Source: Flavisolibacter ginsenosidimutans
GTDB lineage: Bacteria; Bacteroidota; Bacteroidia; Chitinophagales; Chitinophagaceae
Direction of reading: 5' to 3'
DNA: 64,000 nucleotides
NCBI RefSeq assembly: GCF_007970805.1
Contig: NZ_CP042433.1
Location: 3,844,001-3,908,000, forward strand
Of the stretch, positions 1 to 7,933 are shown piece by piece. The notes below the pieces were generated by a model. It worked only from the letters and a program-made list of their open reading frames with translations. It did no database searches and was not told where the DNA came from. Position 1 is the first letter of the stretch, and every line of letters begins with the position of its first letter. Made by a program: the position numbers and the translations under genes.

Positions 1-1
1 G

Positions 2-679
2 AACCTGCTCGATTATTTTCAAACCCACGACGTAAAGTACCTGGCCGATGACGCCGTTTTCCGCAACATGAACACCGGCGAAACCTACAAGGGCAGGGCC
101 GAAATAGGCGCCATGCTGCACTTCTTTTACCACGTTCTGTTTGAGGCAAAAGCCGAATTGGTGAATTACGCCGTTACCGAAGAAAAGGCCGTGGCGGAAG
201 CCCGCGTGAAAGGGAAACATACCGGCAATTACAACGGCATTGCCGCCACCGGCAAAGAGGTTGATTTCCCGCTCTGCTTAACGTACTATTTAAAAGATGG
301 GCTTATCCAAGAGGCACACATTTATACGTCAACCGATGTGCTCATGCAGCAATTGGGCGTCAGCGCTTCTAAACAAAAAGCCACGTATCTCGTAAGAGAC
401 ATTTTCCACTTAAAATTTGGCCAGTTTAAAACCGCCAAAGCCTTGTTGCAGGAAGCGATGGACAAAGGTCTGATGCCGGACAACGCACAGGCAAGAGTGT
501 TTTCCGACTTTACCGGAGATGCCTATCGCCTCATCTTTGAAGAAGGCTTCAACAGCCTGACCGATTGCGAAGCGGCGCTAACCGGCGGCATGAAGGCCGA
601 AGAATGGCAGGCCTGGTACGAACAATTCAAACCACTAGTAGAGCGCAGCCATCGCGAAATTTTGAAACAAGTGATATGA
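2..679 (+). CDS. SnoaL-like domain protein, 5'-truncated by window edge
   Basis: The frame is open from base 2, so the true start lies outside the window; the first internal ATG is at 68. The N-terminal half resembles a SnoaL/NTF2-like alpha+beta fold, with alternating hydrophobic strands, a YKGRAEIG stretch and a late YYLKDGLIQEAHIY strand. The C-terminal ~95 residues form a separate amphipathic domain that may be a dimeric alpha/beta barrel. The substrate is unknown. The next gene is convergent, and a hairpin at 688-732 follows the stop. The family assignment is by eye; this could be any NTF2-like protein. Confidence 0.6.
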   Translation, partial: NLLDYFQTHDVKYLADDAVFRNMNTGETYKGRAEIGAMLHFFYHVLFEAKAELVNYAVTEEKAVAEARVKGKHTGNYNGIAATGKEVDFPLCLTYYLKDGLIQEAHIYTSTDVLMQQLGVSASKQKATYLVRDIFHLKFGQFKTAKALLQEAMDKGLMPDNAQARVFSDFTGDAYRLIFEEGFNSLTDCEAALTGGMKAEEWQAWYEQFKPLVERSHREILKQVI

Positions 680-687
680 TGCTTCAC

Positions 688-732
688 CTAACAAACATCG
701 CGGGTTGCAAGGCCTGCGATGTTTGTTTCTCA
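688..732 (+). terminator. Hairpin after the SnoaL-like gene
   Basis: A 12-bp perfect stem (AACAAACATCGC at 690-701 with its complement at 716-727) and a 14-base loop start 9 bases after the stop. Only a short T-run follows on the plus strand. It probably ends the plus-strand gene and may also serve the convergent amidase. Confidence 0.6.
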
Positions 733-835
733 TGCGAGACCAATTGTTTTGCGTTACCGTATTCGGTGTGATCTTTTTCCCCTTAAAAGAAACTTGTTCT
801 GGTTATGCGATTCAACGCAAACGGCAGAATAAATC

Positions 836-1588
836 TCATCGCTCCTCCAGCCACTTCACCAATTCTTTCTTAATCGCTTCGCCGATGATTTTTTGATTGG
901 CCGAATTCTTTAAAAACTCATGGCTCGCGGCGTTGTCGCCAATCTCCAATAAAACGCGGTAAGGAGCCGTGTTCACGTTTTCGTCAAGACTGTAAAAGGA
1001 AAGCTTGCCGGTGCTGGCGCAGCGGTAATCGTTGCGGCCCGTGGTGCTGTCAACCAAAACGCCGCGATCTTCCATGCCCGTGGCCGTGCAAATGGCTTTT
1101 ACCAAACGAGCCGCTAAATCACGGTTCACCGGTTCATAAGTATCGCCATAATGAACATACCCCCACACGGCATGACGACGTGTGCCGCCGTTGTTGTGCA
1201 CGGCAATAAATACTTCGGGATGTTTTTCGTCCGCTTCCTTCAACTCGTAAGCATAGCCCGAAATCTTCCCGTCAACCACCGCCGCTGTGTGCGCAATTTT
1301 TGTGTTGCTGCCGCTGTCGGCGTGATGCACATCAGTACGGCCTAAACTCCATACTTTGTATTCTTTCAGCTTTACTTTACCCGACGGAACGGTTAGCTTC
1401 ATGGCTGCGGTAGCAATGCCGTTGCAGGTTTCGGCCTCACTAAAATCCACGCCGGTATCGGTTTGGTGCGAGGGCTGCCAGACAACCGTAATTTTCTTTT
1501 TTGCTGCGTTGGCATCTTTTTTTTCGTTACGAACGGTACCGCTAAAGCAAAGGATAAACGAGAGCGTCAAACAGGTAAAACGAATCAT
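836..1588 (-). CDS. N-acetylmuramoyl-L-alanine amidase (Amidase_3)
   Basis: Exported zinc amidase that would cleave the bond between MurNAc and L-Ala in peptidoglycan. The ATG at 1588 gives a protein of about 250 residues with a hydrophobic secretion signal (MIRFTCLTLSFILCFSG); an upstream ATG at 1636 would add 16 residues that do not look like a signal. The Amidase_3 metal and catalytic residues are visible in order: the His in WQPSHQ, the Glu in SEAETC, the His in AVHNNGG and the Glu in LLEIGDN. There is no SH3 or LysM binding domain, so it is a bare catalytic domain. It is the only gene on this strand here. Confidence 0.82.
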   Translation of the reverse strand: MIRFTCLTLSFILCFSGTVRNEKKDANAAKKKITVVWQPSHQTDTGVDFSEAETCNGIATAAMKLTVPSGKVKLKEYKVWSLGRTDVHHADSGSNTKIAHTAAVVDGKISGYAYELKEADEKHPEVFIAVHNNGGTRRHAVWGYVHYGDTYEPVNRDLAARLVKAICTATGMEDRGVLVDSTTGRNDYRCASTGKLSFYSLDENVNTAPYRVLLEIGDNAASHEFLKNSANQKIIGEAIKKELVKWLEER

Positions 1589-1753
1589 GTGAATGTGATT
1601 TTTAAAGGCCCGTACCGGTTGCATAAATATAGTCACTCCTGCTGCTTAAATAAACCACGTTGCCGTTCCTCTAAAAGCAAGACTGTAGTTTGGCAAGGTT
1701 ATTTTAAGAAGAATAAGCGATAACCTTCTTCTTCATTTAAACAACAAATTCAC

Positions 1754-1912
1754 ATGGGAAATCTGTTGTACATCATCGCCGTAATTCTCATCATTGGATG
1801 GCTGTTGGGCATGTTTGCCTTTCACGTAACCGGCGGGCTTATTCATGCCCTGTTGGTCATTGCCATTATCTTGTTTTTGATACAACTTTTAAGCGGCCGC
1901 AGGGGCGTGTAA
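1754..1912 (+). CDS. Small Lmo0937-family membrane protein
   Basis: A 52-residue protein that is almost entirely membrane: one hydrophobic helix (LLYIIAVILIIGWLLGMFAF), a short VTGGLIH turn and a second helix (ALLVIAIILFLIQLL), ending in the basic tail SGRRGV. This two-helix pattern with a central GGLIH matches the Lmo0937/DUF5670 family, whose function is unknown. A hairpin follows at 1952-1992. It lies between two genes on the other strand and is transcribed alone. Confidence 0.75.
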   Translation: MGNLLYIIAVILIIGWLLGMFAFHVTGGLIHALLVIAIILFLIQLLSGRRGV

Positions 1913-1951
1913 TCTGCAGCAAAACAACAGAAATCACGCAACGCAAACGAC

Positions 1952-1992
1952 AAAAGAACGAGCTGCGAAAAGAAGGCGGCCCGTTCTTTTTT
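1952..1992 (+). terminator. Intrinsic terminator of the small membrane protein gene
   Basis: A 9-bp stem (AAAAGAACG at 1952-1960 with CGTTCTTTT at 1982-1990) runs into a T-tract. The loop is long (21 bases) and may form an inner GC stem. Confidence 0.55.
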
Positions 1993-2003
1993 TGCGCAGA
2001 CGA

Positions 2004-4799
2004 TTATTTCATATCGGGCATTGAAGCTTTCTGCCGTCGCTCAAGTTTGCTGAAACCCCACTGTAGCCGCAGGGTAAAATAATTGCGGAGGTTGTTCGTC
2101 TGTACATCTTCAATGTAGGTTTCGCTTACCACCCGTTGCAAGGCCGTTTTGGTAGCCAGTAAATCAAAAGCGGTTACGCTGATTTGTCCGCGGCCTTTGG
2201 CCACCTGGCCATTTACCGAAAGATTGCTGTTGAACTGTCCCTTATTGACCCCGTCGGGTGCCTGTGTATTGTATTGATAAGAAAGCGCCGCTTGCACCCA
2301 CCATCGCTTCATTACCTGGAACCGCAAGCTATTGTTTAACGTGTGCAGGCTGTATTCGTCGTTGCGCCGAAGCAAAGAATGGTAATCGAGCCGGTTGTAC
2401 CAAAGGCGGTACGACGTTGTGAGGTAAACAAAACGAAGCAGCTTGCAACTGCCTTCGGCCATTGGTGAAAGGGAAAGCCTTGTGGTGTTGAGCACTGTTT
2501 CATCAGCCGGCGTCCAGTTGCGCGAAACCATCGGCGCAAGCGACAGCGTAAAACCGGAGGAGCGAATGCCTTGCCCGTGTTTGGAAAAAGACAGCGTTGC
2601 GTTGACTGAGTAATTGCGCGAATCGTAGCGCTTGTTCGATTGGAAATAAATTTGGCGGCCGTATGCGAAGCCCGACGAGGTGTTCCAGTTGATAAAGCTT
2701 TTGTCTTGTTGGTAAAGTTTCGAAAAGCTAAGATTGGTTCTTGCGTTAAACACGCCTTGCACATTAATGTATTGAGATGTGACGCGTCGGTATTCGTCGT
2801 AGGTTGTTGCGTTCACAATCTGGTTGTTCACCGGTGCATAAGCAGCGCTGGCCATCAGCGTCGTGCGGTTGTTTGAATAATTGTAACTGAGTAAATAGTT
2901 CTGCGAGAAGGCCGTTCGCAAGGCTGGATTACCCAGACGTATGTAGAGCGGATTGCTGTTGTCGGGCACAGGCCGCAATTGATCAACAGAGGGCTGAATG
3001 GTAACGGCTGAAAAAGCGGCCCTCAACATTTTTCCCTTCCCCACTGCGTAGGCTGCGTTAAGGGTGGGCGAGTAGCGCAGGAGGTCTTGCTGAAGGTTTT
3101 CTTTTTGAAGGCTGCGAACCGTGCGTTGCCAAAGCGTTGTTAAGCCGCTGCTGACGTTCCATTTCTGGTTGGTGAAGTGAAGCGAAGCGCCGACACTTTT
3201 TGTTGCATCGGTGGAGATGACCGTGGCCGAATACAGGCTGTCGAAAGCGGCTTTGTGCGTTGCGCTGTCAAGGTTGTAAATCACGCGGTCGTTGCTTTGC
3301 TGCGACCGGTTGTAATTGCCGGTTAAATTAAGGCGAAGGTTTTTTGCAAGAGGCTCGGTGTAGGTAAAATTTGCCGAATAAGATTCTGTTTTGTTTTGGT
3401 TTTTTGTTTGACGGTTCAGGGTGTCGCCGCTGACAGGAAAGCCGTTGACAAAATAAGTGTTGGTTGATTGCGAGAAGAGTTCTGATTGTTGACCGGCGCC
3501 GGCCGCCTGCGCCGATACAAGCAAACTGCGCCCTTTGCGGTTCAGGTATTTTCGCCAGGTTACCGAAGCCGAAACGTTTTGTCCTTCGCCGTTTGATGTA
3601 GCGCTGTTGCGGCTTTCGTTGCGCAACAAACCGTTTTCGCTTGTGAGCGAGGAACTGCTGTTTTCGTTGTTGTTTTTCGTTTTGTTGAACGACAGCGTTG
3701 CGTCCAAAATGCTTGACGAATCAATCCACAAATTAGCGTTGAGACTGACGCGGTGATTGCCGTAAGTGTTGTTGAAATGCGAGGCCACTTTGGTAAAGAA
3801 AGAAGTATCGGTGGTAATTAGCTGCGTTCGTTCGCGGTAGGTTTCGTTGCTGCTTGTGCTTTGATTGTAGGCGTAACTGCCATTGAAGCGCAGCTTCCCG
3901 ATTTTATCACCGTAATTAACGCCGGCGTTTAACTCCGAGCTGGTGGGTCCGCCGGAGACTTTAAATAGCCCCGTTTTGTTGCTGCTGTTGTAGCCGCCTG
4001 TAAGACTTAATCTTTTGTTTTCGTTAAACCGGCTGATGTTGGCATCGGCTTCAAGATTGTTTTTTGTTCCCGCGGCGGCGGCGGCATTGCCAAAGGTTTT
4101 GTTTCCGGCCTTGAGCTTTATGTTGAGTGTTTTGTCTTCGCCGTCGGCGGGTATGTTGTTAAAAATTTGTTCCAGCGTTTTGGTGTCCATCACCTGGATT
4201 TTTGCCACCATGCCCGCCGGTAGTTTTTTCATTGAGAAGTTCGGATCGCCGCCAAACAAATCTTCGCCGTCAACCAAAATGCGGGTAATGGGTTTGCCGT
4301 GAAAAGTCATCTTACCCTGTGCGTCAATCTCCAATCCGGGCAATCGTTTCAACAAATCTTCCACCACGTCAAAGGGTTCAAACATCGAGGAGTCAACGTT
4401 GTATTCCGTTGTATCGCCTCTGACCACAACCAACGGCAGTTTTGCTTTAACCACCACGCCTTTCATCATCGTTGACGAAGGCGAAAGAAGAATTGTGTCA
4501 ATGCTTTTCTTGTTTCTCTGCAAGAGCGCAAACCGCTTTTCGGCATAGCCAACGTGTTGCAAGAGAAGGAAAGCCGTGTCGGCTTTTAGCTTCAAAGAGA
4601 AAGAGCCGTCTTCGTCCGTGATAAATTTTTTGGAGCCTTCTGTTTGCAGGGAAACGGTGCAGTTCTCCAGCGGCGTTTTGTCCAGCGAATCAACGACGAC
4701 GGCTTTAAAAACTCTGTCGTCCTTTGCTTGTGTAAAACCGTGTGCCGGCAAGAGGAGGCCGGCAAGAAGAAGCAGCGTCACAAAGCAATACCATCTCAT
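2004..4799 (-). CDS. Outer-membrane beta-barrel protein, TonB-receptor-like
   Basis: 931 residues. A signal peptide (about 1-24) is followed by a carboxypeptidase-like regulatory beta-sandwich (about 30-110, with VVDSLDKTPLENCTVSL and EDGSFSLKLKA). Next comes a plug-like region (about 115-230; VEDLLKRLPGLEID, RILVDGEDLFGG). The rest is a long Asn/Ser/aromatic-rich beta-barrel of the Bacteroidota OMP_b-brl_3 type. Its role is probably TonB-dependent uptake of an unknown ligand. No SusD-like partner is adjacent, so it is not a standard SusCD locus. A -7-like box (TACCTTTA, 4809-4816) ends only 9 bases before the ATG. Confidence 0.85.
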   Translation of the reverse strand: MRWYCFVTLLLLAGLLLPAHGFTQAKDDRVFKAVVVDSLDKTPLENCTVSLQTEGSKKFITDEDGSFSLKLKADTAFLLLQHVGYAEKRFALLQRNKKSIDTILLSPSSTMMKGVVVKAKLPLVVVRGDTTEYNVDSSMFEPFDVVEDLLKRLPGLEIDAQGKMTFHGKPITRILVDGEDLFGGDPNFSMKKLPAGMVAKIQVMDTKTLEQIFNNIPADGEDKTLNIKLKAGNKTFGNAAAAAGTKNNLEADANISRFNENKRLSLTGGYNSSNKTGLFKVSGGPTSSELNAGVNYGDKIGKLRFNGSYAYNQSTSSNETYRERTQLITTDTSFFTKVASHFNNTYGNHRVSLNANLWIDSSSILDATLSFNKTKNNNENSSSSLTSENGLLRNESRNSATSNGEGQNVSASVTWRKYLNRKGRSLLVSAQAAGAGQQSELFSQSTNTYFVNGFPVSGDTLNRQTKNQNKTESYSANFTYTEPLAKNLRLNLTGNYNRSQQSNDRVIYNLDSATHKAAFDSLYSATVISTDATKSVGASLHFTNQKWNVSSGLTTLWQRTVRSLQKENLQQDLLRYSPTLNAAYAVGKGKMLRAAFSAVTIQPSVDQLRPVPDNSNPLYIRLGNPALRTAFSQNYLLSYNYSNNRTTLMASAAYAPVNNQIVNATTYDEYRRVTSQYINVQGVFNARTNLSFSKLYQQDKSFINWNTSSGFAYGRQIYFQSNKRYDSRNYSVNATLSFSKHGQGIRSSGFTLSLAPMVSRNWTPADETVLNTTRLSLSPMAEGSCKLLRFVYLTTSYRLWYNRLDYHSLLRRNDEYSLHTLNNSLRFQVMKRWWVQAALSYQYNTQAPDGVNKGQFNSNLSVNGQVAKGRGQISVTAFDLLATKTALQRVVSETYIEDVQTNNLRNYFTLRLQWGFSKLERRQKASMPDMK

Positions 4800-4808
4800 T
4801 TGGCAGCG

Positions 4809-4816
4809 TAAAGGTA
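4809..4816 (-). promoter_or_regulatory. -7 box of the outer-membrane receptor gene
   Basis: Read on the minus strand this is TACCTTTA, one mismatch from the Bacteroidota -7 consensus TAnnTTTG. It lies 9 bases upstream of the ATG at 4799, which implies a very short leader. Confidence 0.45.
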
Positions 4817-4882
4817 GAACGAAGGACGCCGATAAAAAGTATCGCGGAAACGATGGGCCTCGCTTTAACGTAAAACCTGTTT

Positions 4883-6472
4883 TTACAAAACAGGTGCTGC
4901 ATCGCTTCTTGAAGGCACAAGCGTTTGGCCGCTGCGCACGCCGGTATGATGCCCTTCCTCTACCACCATTTGTCCATTCACCAGCAGGTAGCGAAAGCCT
5001 TTTGAATAAGCGTGCGGCTTTTCGTAAGTAGAAAGATCGGTGACTTCTTTTTCGTCAAACACCGCGATGTCGGCGGCAAAGCCTTCACGCAAAAGACCGC
5101 GGTCTTTAAAGCCGAACTTTTGTGCGGGCAAAGAGGTCATTCTTCTCACAGCTTCTTCCAATGAAATCACTTTTTCCTCGCGAACGTATTTGGCCAGCAC
5201 TCTTGCGTTGGTGCCGTAGCCGCGTGGGTGCGGCGAGCCTTGTCCAAACACACGAATGGATGCATCACACGCAAACATGTTGAAAGGATATTGCATGATG
5301 CGTTTCACGTCTTCTTCGCTCATGCCGTGAAAGACCATTGAAGCGCCGCCCTTGCTCATCATGTCCATCACGGTTTCTGATTCTTCTTTGGCTTTGTGCT
5401 TGCGGCCCATCAACAGGTTTACTTCTTCAATGCTCTTGCCGTTGTAGGTTGTATCGGCTTTGTAAAAAGCCACCACGGGATAACTGAAATGTTTGAGCTT
5501 GCGTTTTTTCAATTTCTTCAGCATGTAATCCGTGATGTACTTTCTCGTTTCGGGCCTTGCCAATCTTGCTTTGATAGAGTCCCCTCCATCGGATAGAATT
5601 TCATCGGGCAAGAGAGTGCTTAACGAAGTGCTGCTGGCCGTGTACGGATATTGGTCAATGGTTACATCGAGACCTTCTTCTCTTGCTTTTATAATCATCG
5701 GAACGGTCTCTTTGCTGCGTCCCCAATTTTGTTGTCCGCTTAATTTAAAGTGCGAAATCTCCACCGGCATTTTTGCTTCGCGGCCTACGTGAAGGGCTTC
5801 GTTAATGGCCTGCACCACGCTGTCGCCTTCGTCGCGCATGTGCGAGGCGTAAACGCCGCCATACTTAGCCGCAGCCTTGGCAAGTGCCACTACTTCATCG
5901 GTTGAAGAATACGTGCCGGGAATGTAAATGAGGCCTGTGCTAAAGCCAACTGCACCGTCCTTCATGCCTTGCTCCACAAGGGCTTGCATTTTTTTTATTT
6001 CGTCATCGGTTGCCTTGCGGTTGGCCGTTCCCATCACGGCTTTGCGCACGTCGTTGTGCCCAATGAGCGTAGCCACGTTGATGGAAAGTTTTATTGAATC
6101 GAGCTTTTGCAAATACGCTTTTATGTCAACATTGGACGAGCCGCAGTTGCCGGTAACAACGCTGGTCACGCCGTCGTAAATAAAATTATCGGCGGTTGGA
6201 TTTTTTGATTCTTCGCCTTCGATGTGTGTGTGCACGTCAATAAAGCCGGGAGCGACGATCAAACCATTTGCATCAATCGTTTTTTTGGCGGGCAACGAAA
6301 GGTTTTTACCGATGCGAAAAATCTTCCCGTCTTTCACGGCAACGTCGCCCCAAACCCAGGAGTTGCCCGTGCCGTCGAGAATGCGGCCATTTTTAATTAA
6401 AACATCAACCGTTGTTTGTGCGTGAAGATGAACTGTCGCGAAAAAAGAAAGAAGAAAAACAAAAGGCTTCAT
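4883..6472 (-). CDS. N-acyl-D-amino-acid deacylase (D-aminoacylase)
   Basis: 529 residues with a signal peptide (about 1-18, ending HAQ). It is an amidohydrolase-superfamily enzyme. The N-terminal strand VDVLIKNGRILDGTGN is typical, followed by the metal site in PGFIDVHTHIEGEE (about 75-90), GHNDVRKAVMG, ASHMRDEGD and VEISHFKLSG. FACDASIRV and HPRGYGTNARVL near residue 400 are characteristic of D-aminoacylases. The family hydrolyses N-acyl-D-amino acids to the free D-amino acid and a fatty or acetic acid. Export suggests a role in periplasmic use of D-amino-acid-containing peptides or wall fragments. It is a monocistronic minus-strand gene. Confidence 0.87.
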   Translation of the reverse strand: MKPFVFLLSFFATVHLHAQTTVDVLIKNGRILDGTGNSWVWGDVAVKDGKIFRIGKNLSLPAKKTIDANGLIVAPGFIDVHTHIEGEESKNPTADNFIYDGVTSVVTGNCGSSNVDIKAYLQKLDSIKLSINVATLIGHNDVRKAVMGTANRKATDDEIKKMQALVEQGMKDGAVGFSTGLIYIPGTYSSTDEVVALAKAAAKYGGVYASHMRDEGDSVVQAINEALHVGREAKMPVEISHFKLSGQQNWGRSKETVPMIIKAREEGLDVTIDQYPYTASSTSLSTLLPDEILSDGGDSIKARLARPETRKYITDYMLKKLKKRKLKHFSYPVVAFYKADTTYNGKSIEEVNLLMGRKHKAKEESETVMDMMSKGGASMVFHGMSEEDVKRIMQYPFNMFACDASIRVFGQGSPHPRGYGTNARVLAKYVREEKVISLEEAVRRMTSLPAQKFGFKDRGLLREGFAADIAVFDEKEVTDLSTYEKPHAYSKGFRYLLVNGQMVVEEGHHTGVRSGQTLVPSRSDAAPVL

Positions 6473-6490
6473 GCTTAAAAATAAGGCTTT

Positions 6491-6552
6491 GTCGTTTGTG
6501 GTTTGTTGTTTGTGGTTGGCGTGATGAAGGCAAAACCTTTATTTCCACAAAC
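6491..6552. repeat. Word-repeat element, word GTTTGTGGTTT (partial)
   Basis: The left arm 6491-6520 consists of imperfect copies of TTTGTGGTT/TTTGTTGTT. Only a short complement (CCACAAAC, 6545-6552) is visible, so this is a degenerate copy. It lies 65 bases past the stop of the DUF1624 gene. The same word recurs at 56219-56340. Confidence 0.45.
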
Positions 6553-6616
6553 TTTCGTCAAATAGAAGGTAGAACGAAAGCGAAAAGCATCTTTGCACAA
6601 TACGAAGCCACCAACC

Positions 6617-7846
6617 TTACAGGTAACTCAACCACCAATCGCGGTGCGTTTGCTTGTAATCGCTAAACCATTTGCACAACGGATAAAGAAACGCAACCAC
6701 GCTTAGCCAAACGGCATACACAACGGCCAGGGAATAACCTTGCCCGGGAATAATAAATTTGGGAACAAGCAGCGGAAGGTCTTTCGTTTCGGCCATTGTA
6801 TGTCCGCTGGCAAAAAAGAAAACGGTAGCCACGGCGTGCAGCAAAAAAAAGTGAAGCACGTAATAAAAGAAAGGCACGCGACCGTAAACAGTAATCACTT
6901 TCGACAACGTTCCCTTTGCGCCTTCGGCTGCTGCCAAAAACAAAAGTGCCGGGCCAATGGTGACGCACATGTACAAAAGCGATGGCGGGTATTTGTGTAC
7001 GTCAATAAACGACATGATGGTGTAAAGAACATTTTTTTGCTGTGTCCAGTGTTCGGGATTGCCGTAAATGTTGATGGCTCTTAAAACAATGAAGAAAGCA
7101 ATCACGCCAAAGCCTAAACGAAGCAGCATTTGCCGCCGCGCTGCGCCTTCGTACCGCATAAACAATCGTCCAAAACAATAGCCCATCGTCATCAAACCCA
7201 CCCATGATAAGAAAGGATAAAGCACCAAAATGTTGTGCGAAGCACCGAGGTGCAACATGCCGGGATGGTGTAGAAAAAGATAAACAGGATTGTAGTTATT
7301 GTCGTGGCCTTTTTCGTAAAAGTCAAGACCGTTGTGCCCGAGGATAATGACCAATCCCAAAGCAAGGATGGCCTTAAAAGGCAACCAAATAATGGCGGCC
7401 ATACAAATCATGCTAATGCCAATGGACCAGATGGTTTGCAGGCCGATGGTGTTGTAGGTGAGATCAAAACTGAAGGCCAGATTAATGATGACGATTTCAA
7501 TGAAGAGAAGCCACAAACCCCTCTTCAACAAAAACAAGCTTAGGTCCTTTTTTGTTTTTCGTCCCGATTGAAAATAAATGGAGCTGCCCGCAAGGAACAC
7601 AAACACCGGCGCACAGAAATGTGTTATCCACCGCGTGAAGAAAAGCAAGGGGGTAGTCGTTTGCAGGTTCAGCGGATCGTCGGTCCAGGCGGTGGTGTGC
7701 AAAAAGTCGCGGCTGTGATCAAGCGCCATAATCACCATCACCAGCCCGCGCAAAAGATCAATGCTGTTGATGCGGAAAGCTTTTTCGTTTTGCGTTGATA
7801 GAAGGACGGGAGCCTTTGGTGGCGCGGCGGTAAGAAGCGTTGGCAT
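6617..7846 (-). CDS. DUF1624 / heparan-glucosaminide acetyltransferase-like membrane protein
   Basis: 409 residues from the ATG at 7846; the ATG at 7888 would add 14 residues before a more typical MPTLL start. The family signature is RINSIDLLRGLVMVIMALDH followed by about ten membrane helices. Known members (HGSNAT-type) move an acetyl group across the membrane, with a catalytic His in the first helix-loop; the His of MALDHSRDF is in that place here. The acceptor in bacteria is unclear, and a cell-envelope glycan is a reasonable guess. It is monocistronic. Confidence 0.75.
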   Translation of the reverse strand: MPTLLTAAPPKAPVLLSTQNEKAFRINSIDLLRGLVMVIMALDHSRDFLHTTAWTDDPLNLQTTTPLLFFTRWITHFCAPVFVFLAGSSIYFQSGRKTKKDLSLFLLKRGLWLLFIEIVIINLAFSFDLTYNTIGLQTIWSIGISMICMAAIIWLPFKAILALGLVIILGHNGLDFYEKGHDNNYNPVYLFLHHPGMLHLGASHNILVLYPFLSWVGLMTMGYCFGRLFMRYEGAARRQMLLRLGFGVIAFFIVLRAINIYGNPEHWTQQKNVLYTIMSFIDVHKYPPSLLYMCVTIGPALLFLAAAEGAKGTLSKVITVYGRVPFFYYVLHFFLLHAVATVFFFASGHTMAETKDLPLLVPKFIIPGQGYSLAVVYAVWLSVVAFLYPLCKWFSDYKQTHRDWWLSYL

Positions 7847-7933
7847 GGCAGTGGTTTTAAGAAGCTGAGCAGCGTTGCTACCCGTCAAGATAGAACAATT
7901 TTTTAATTGAGCGAGAGGGATGTGCCGGTGGCT

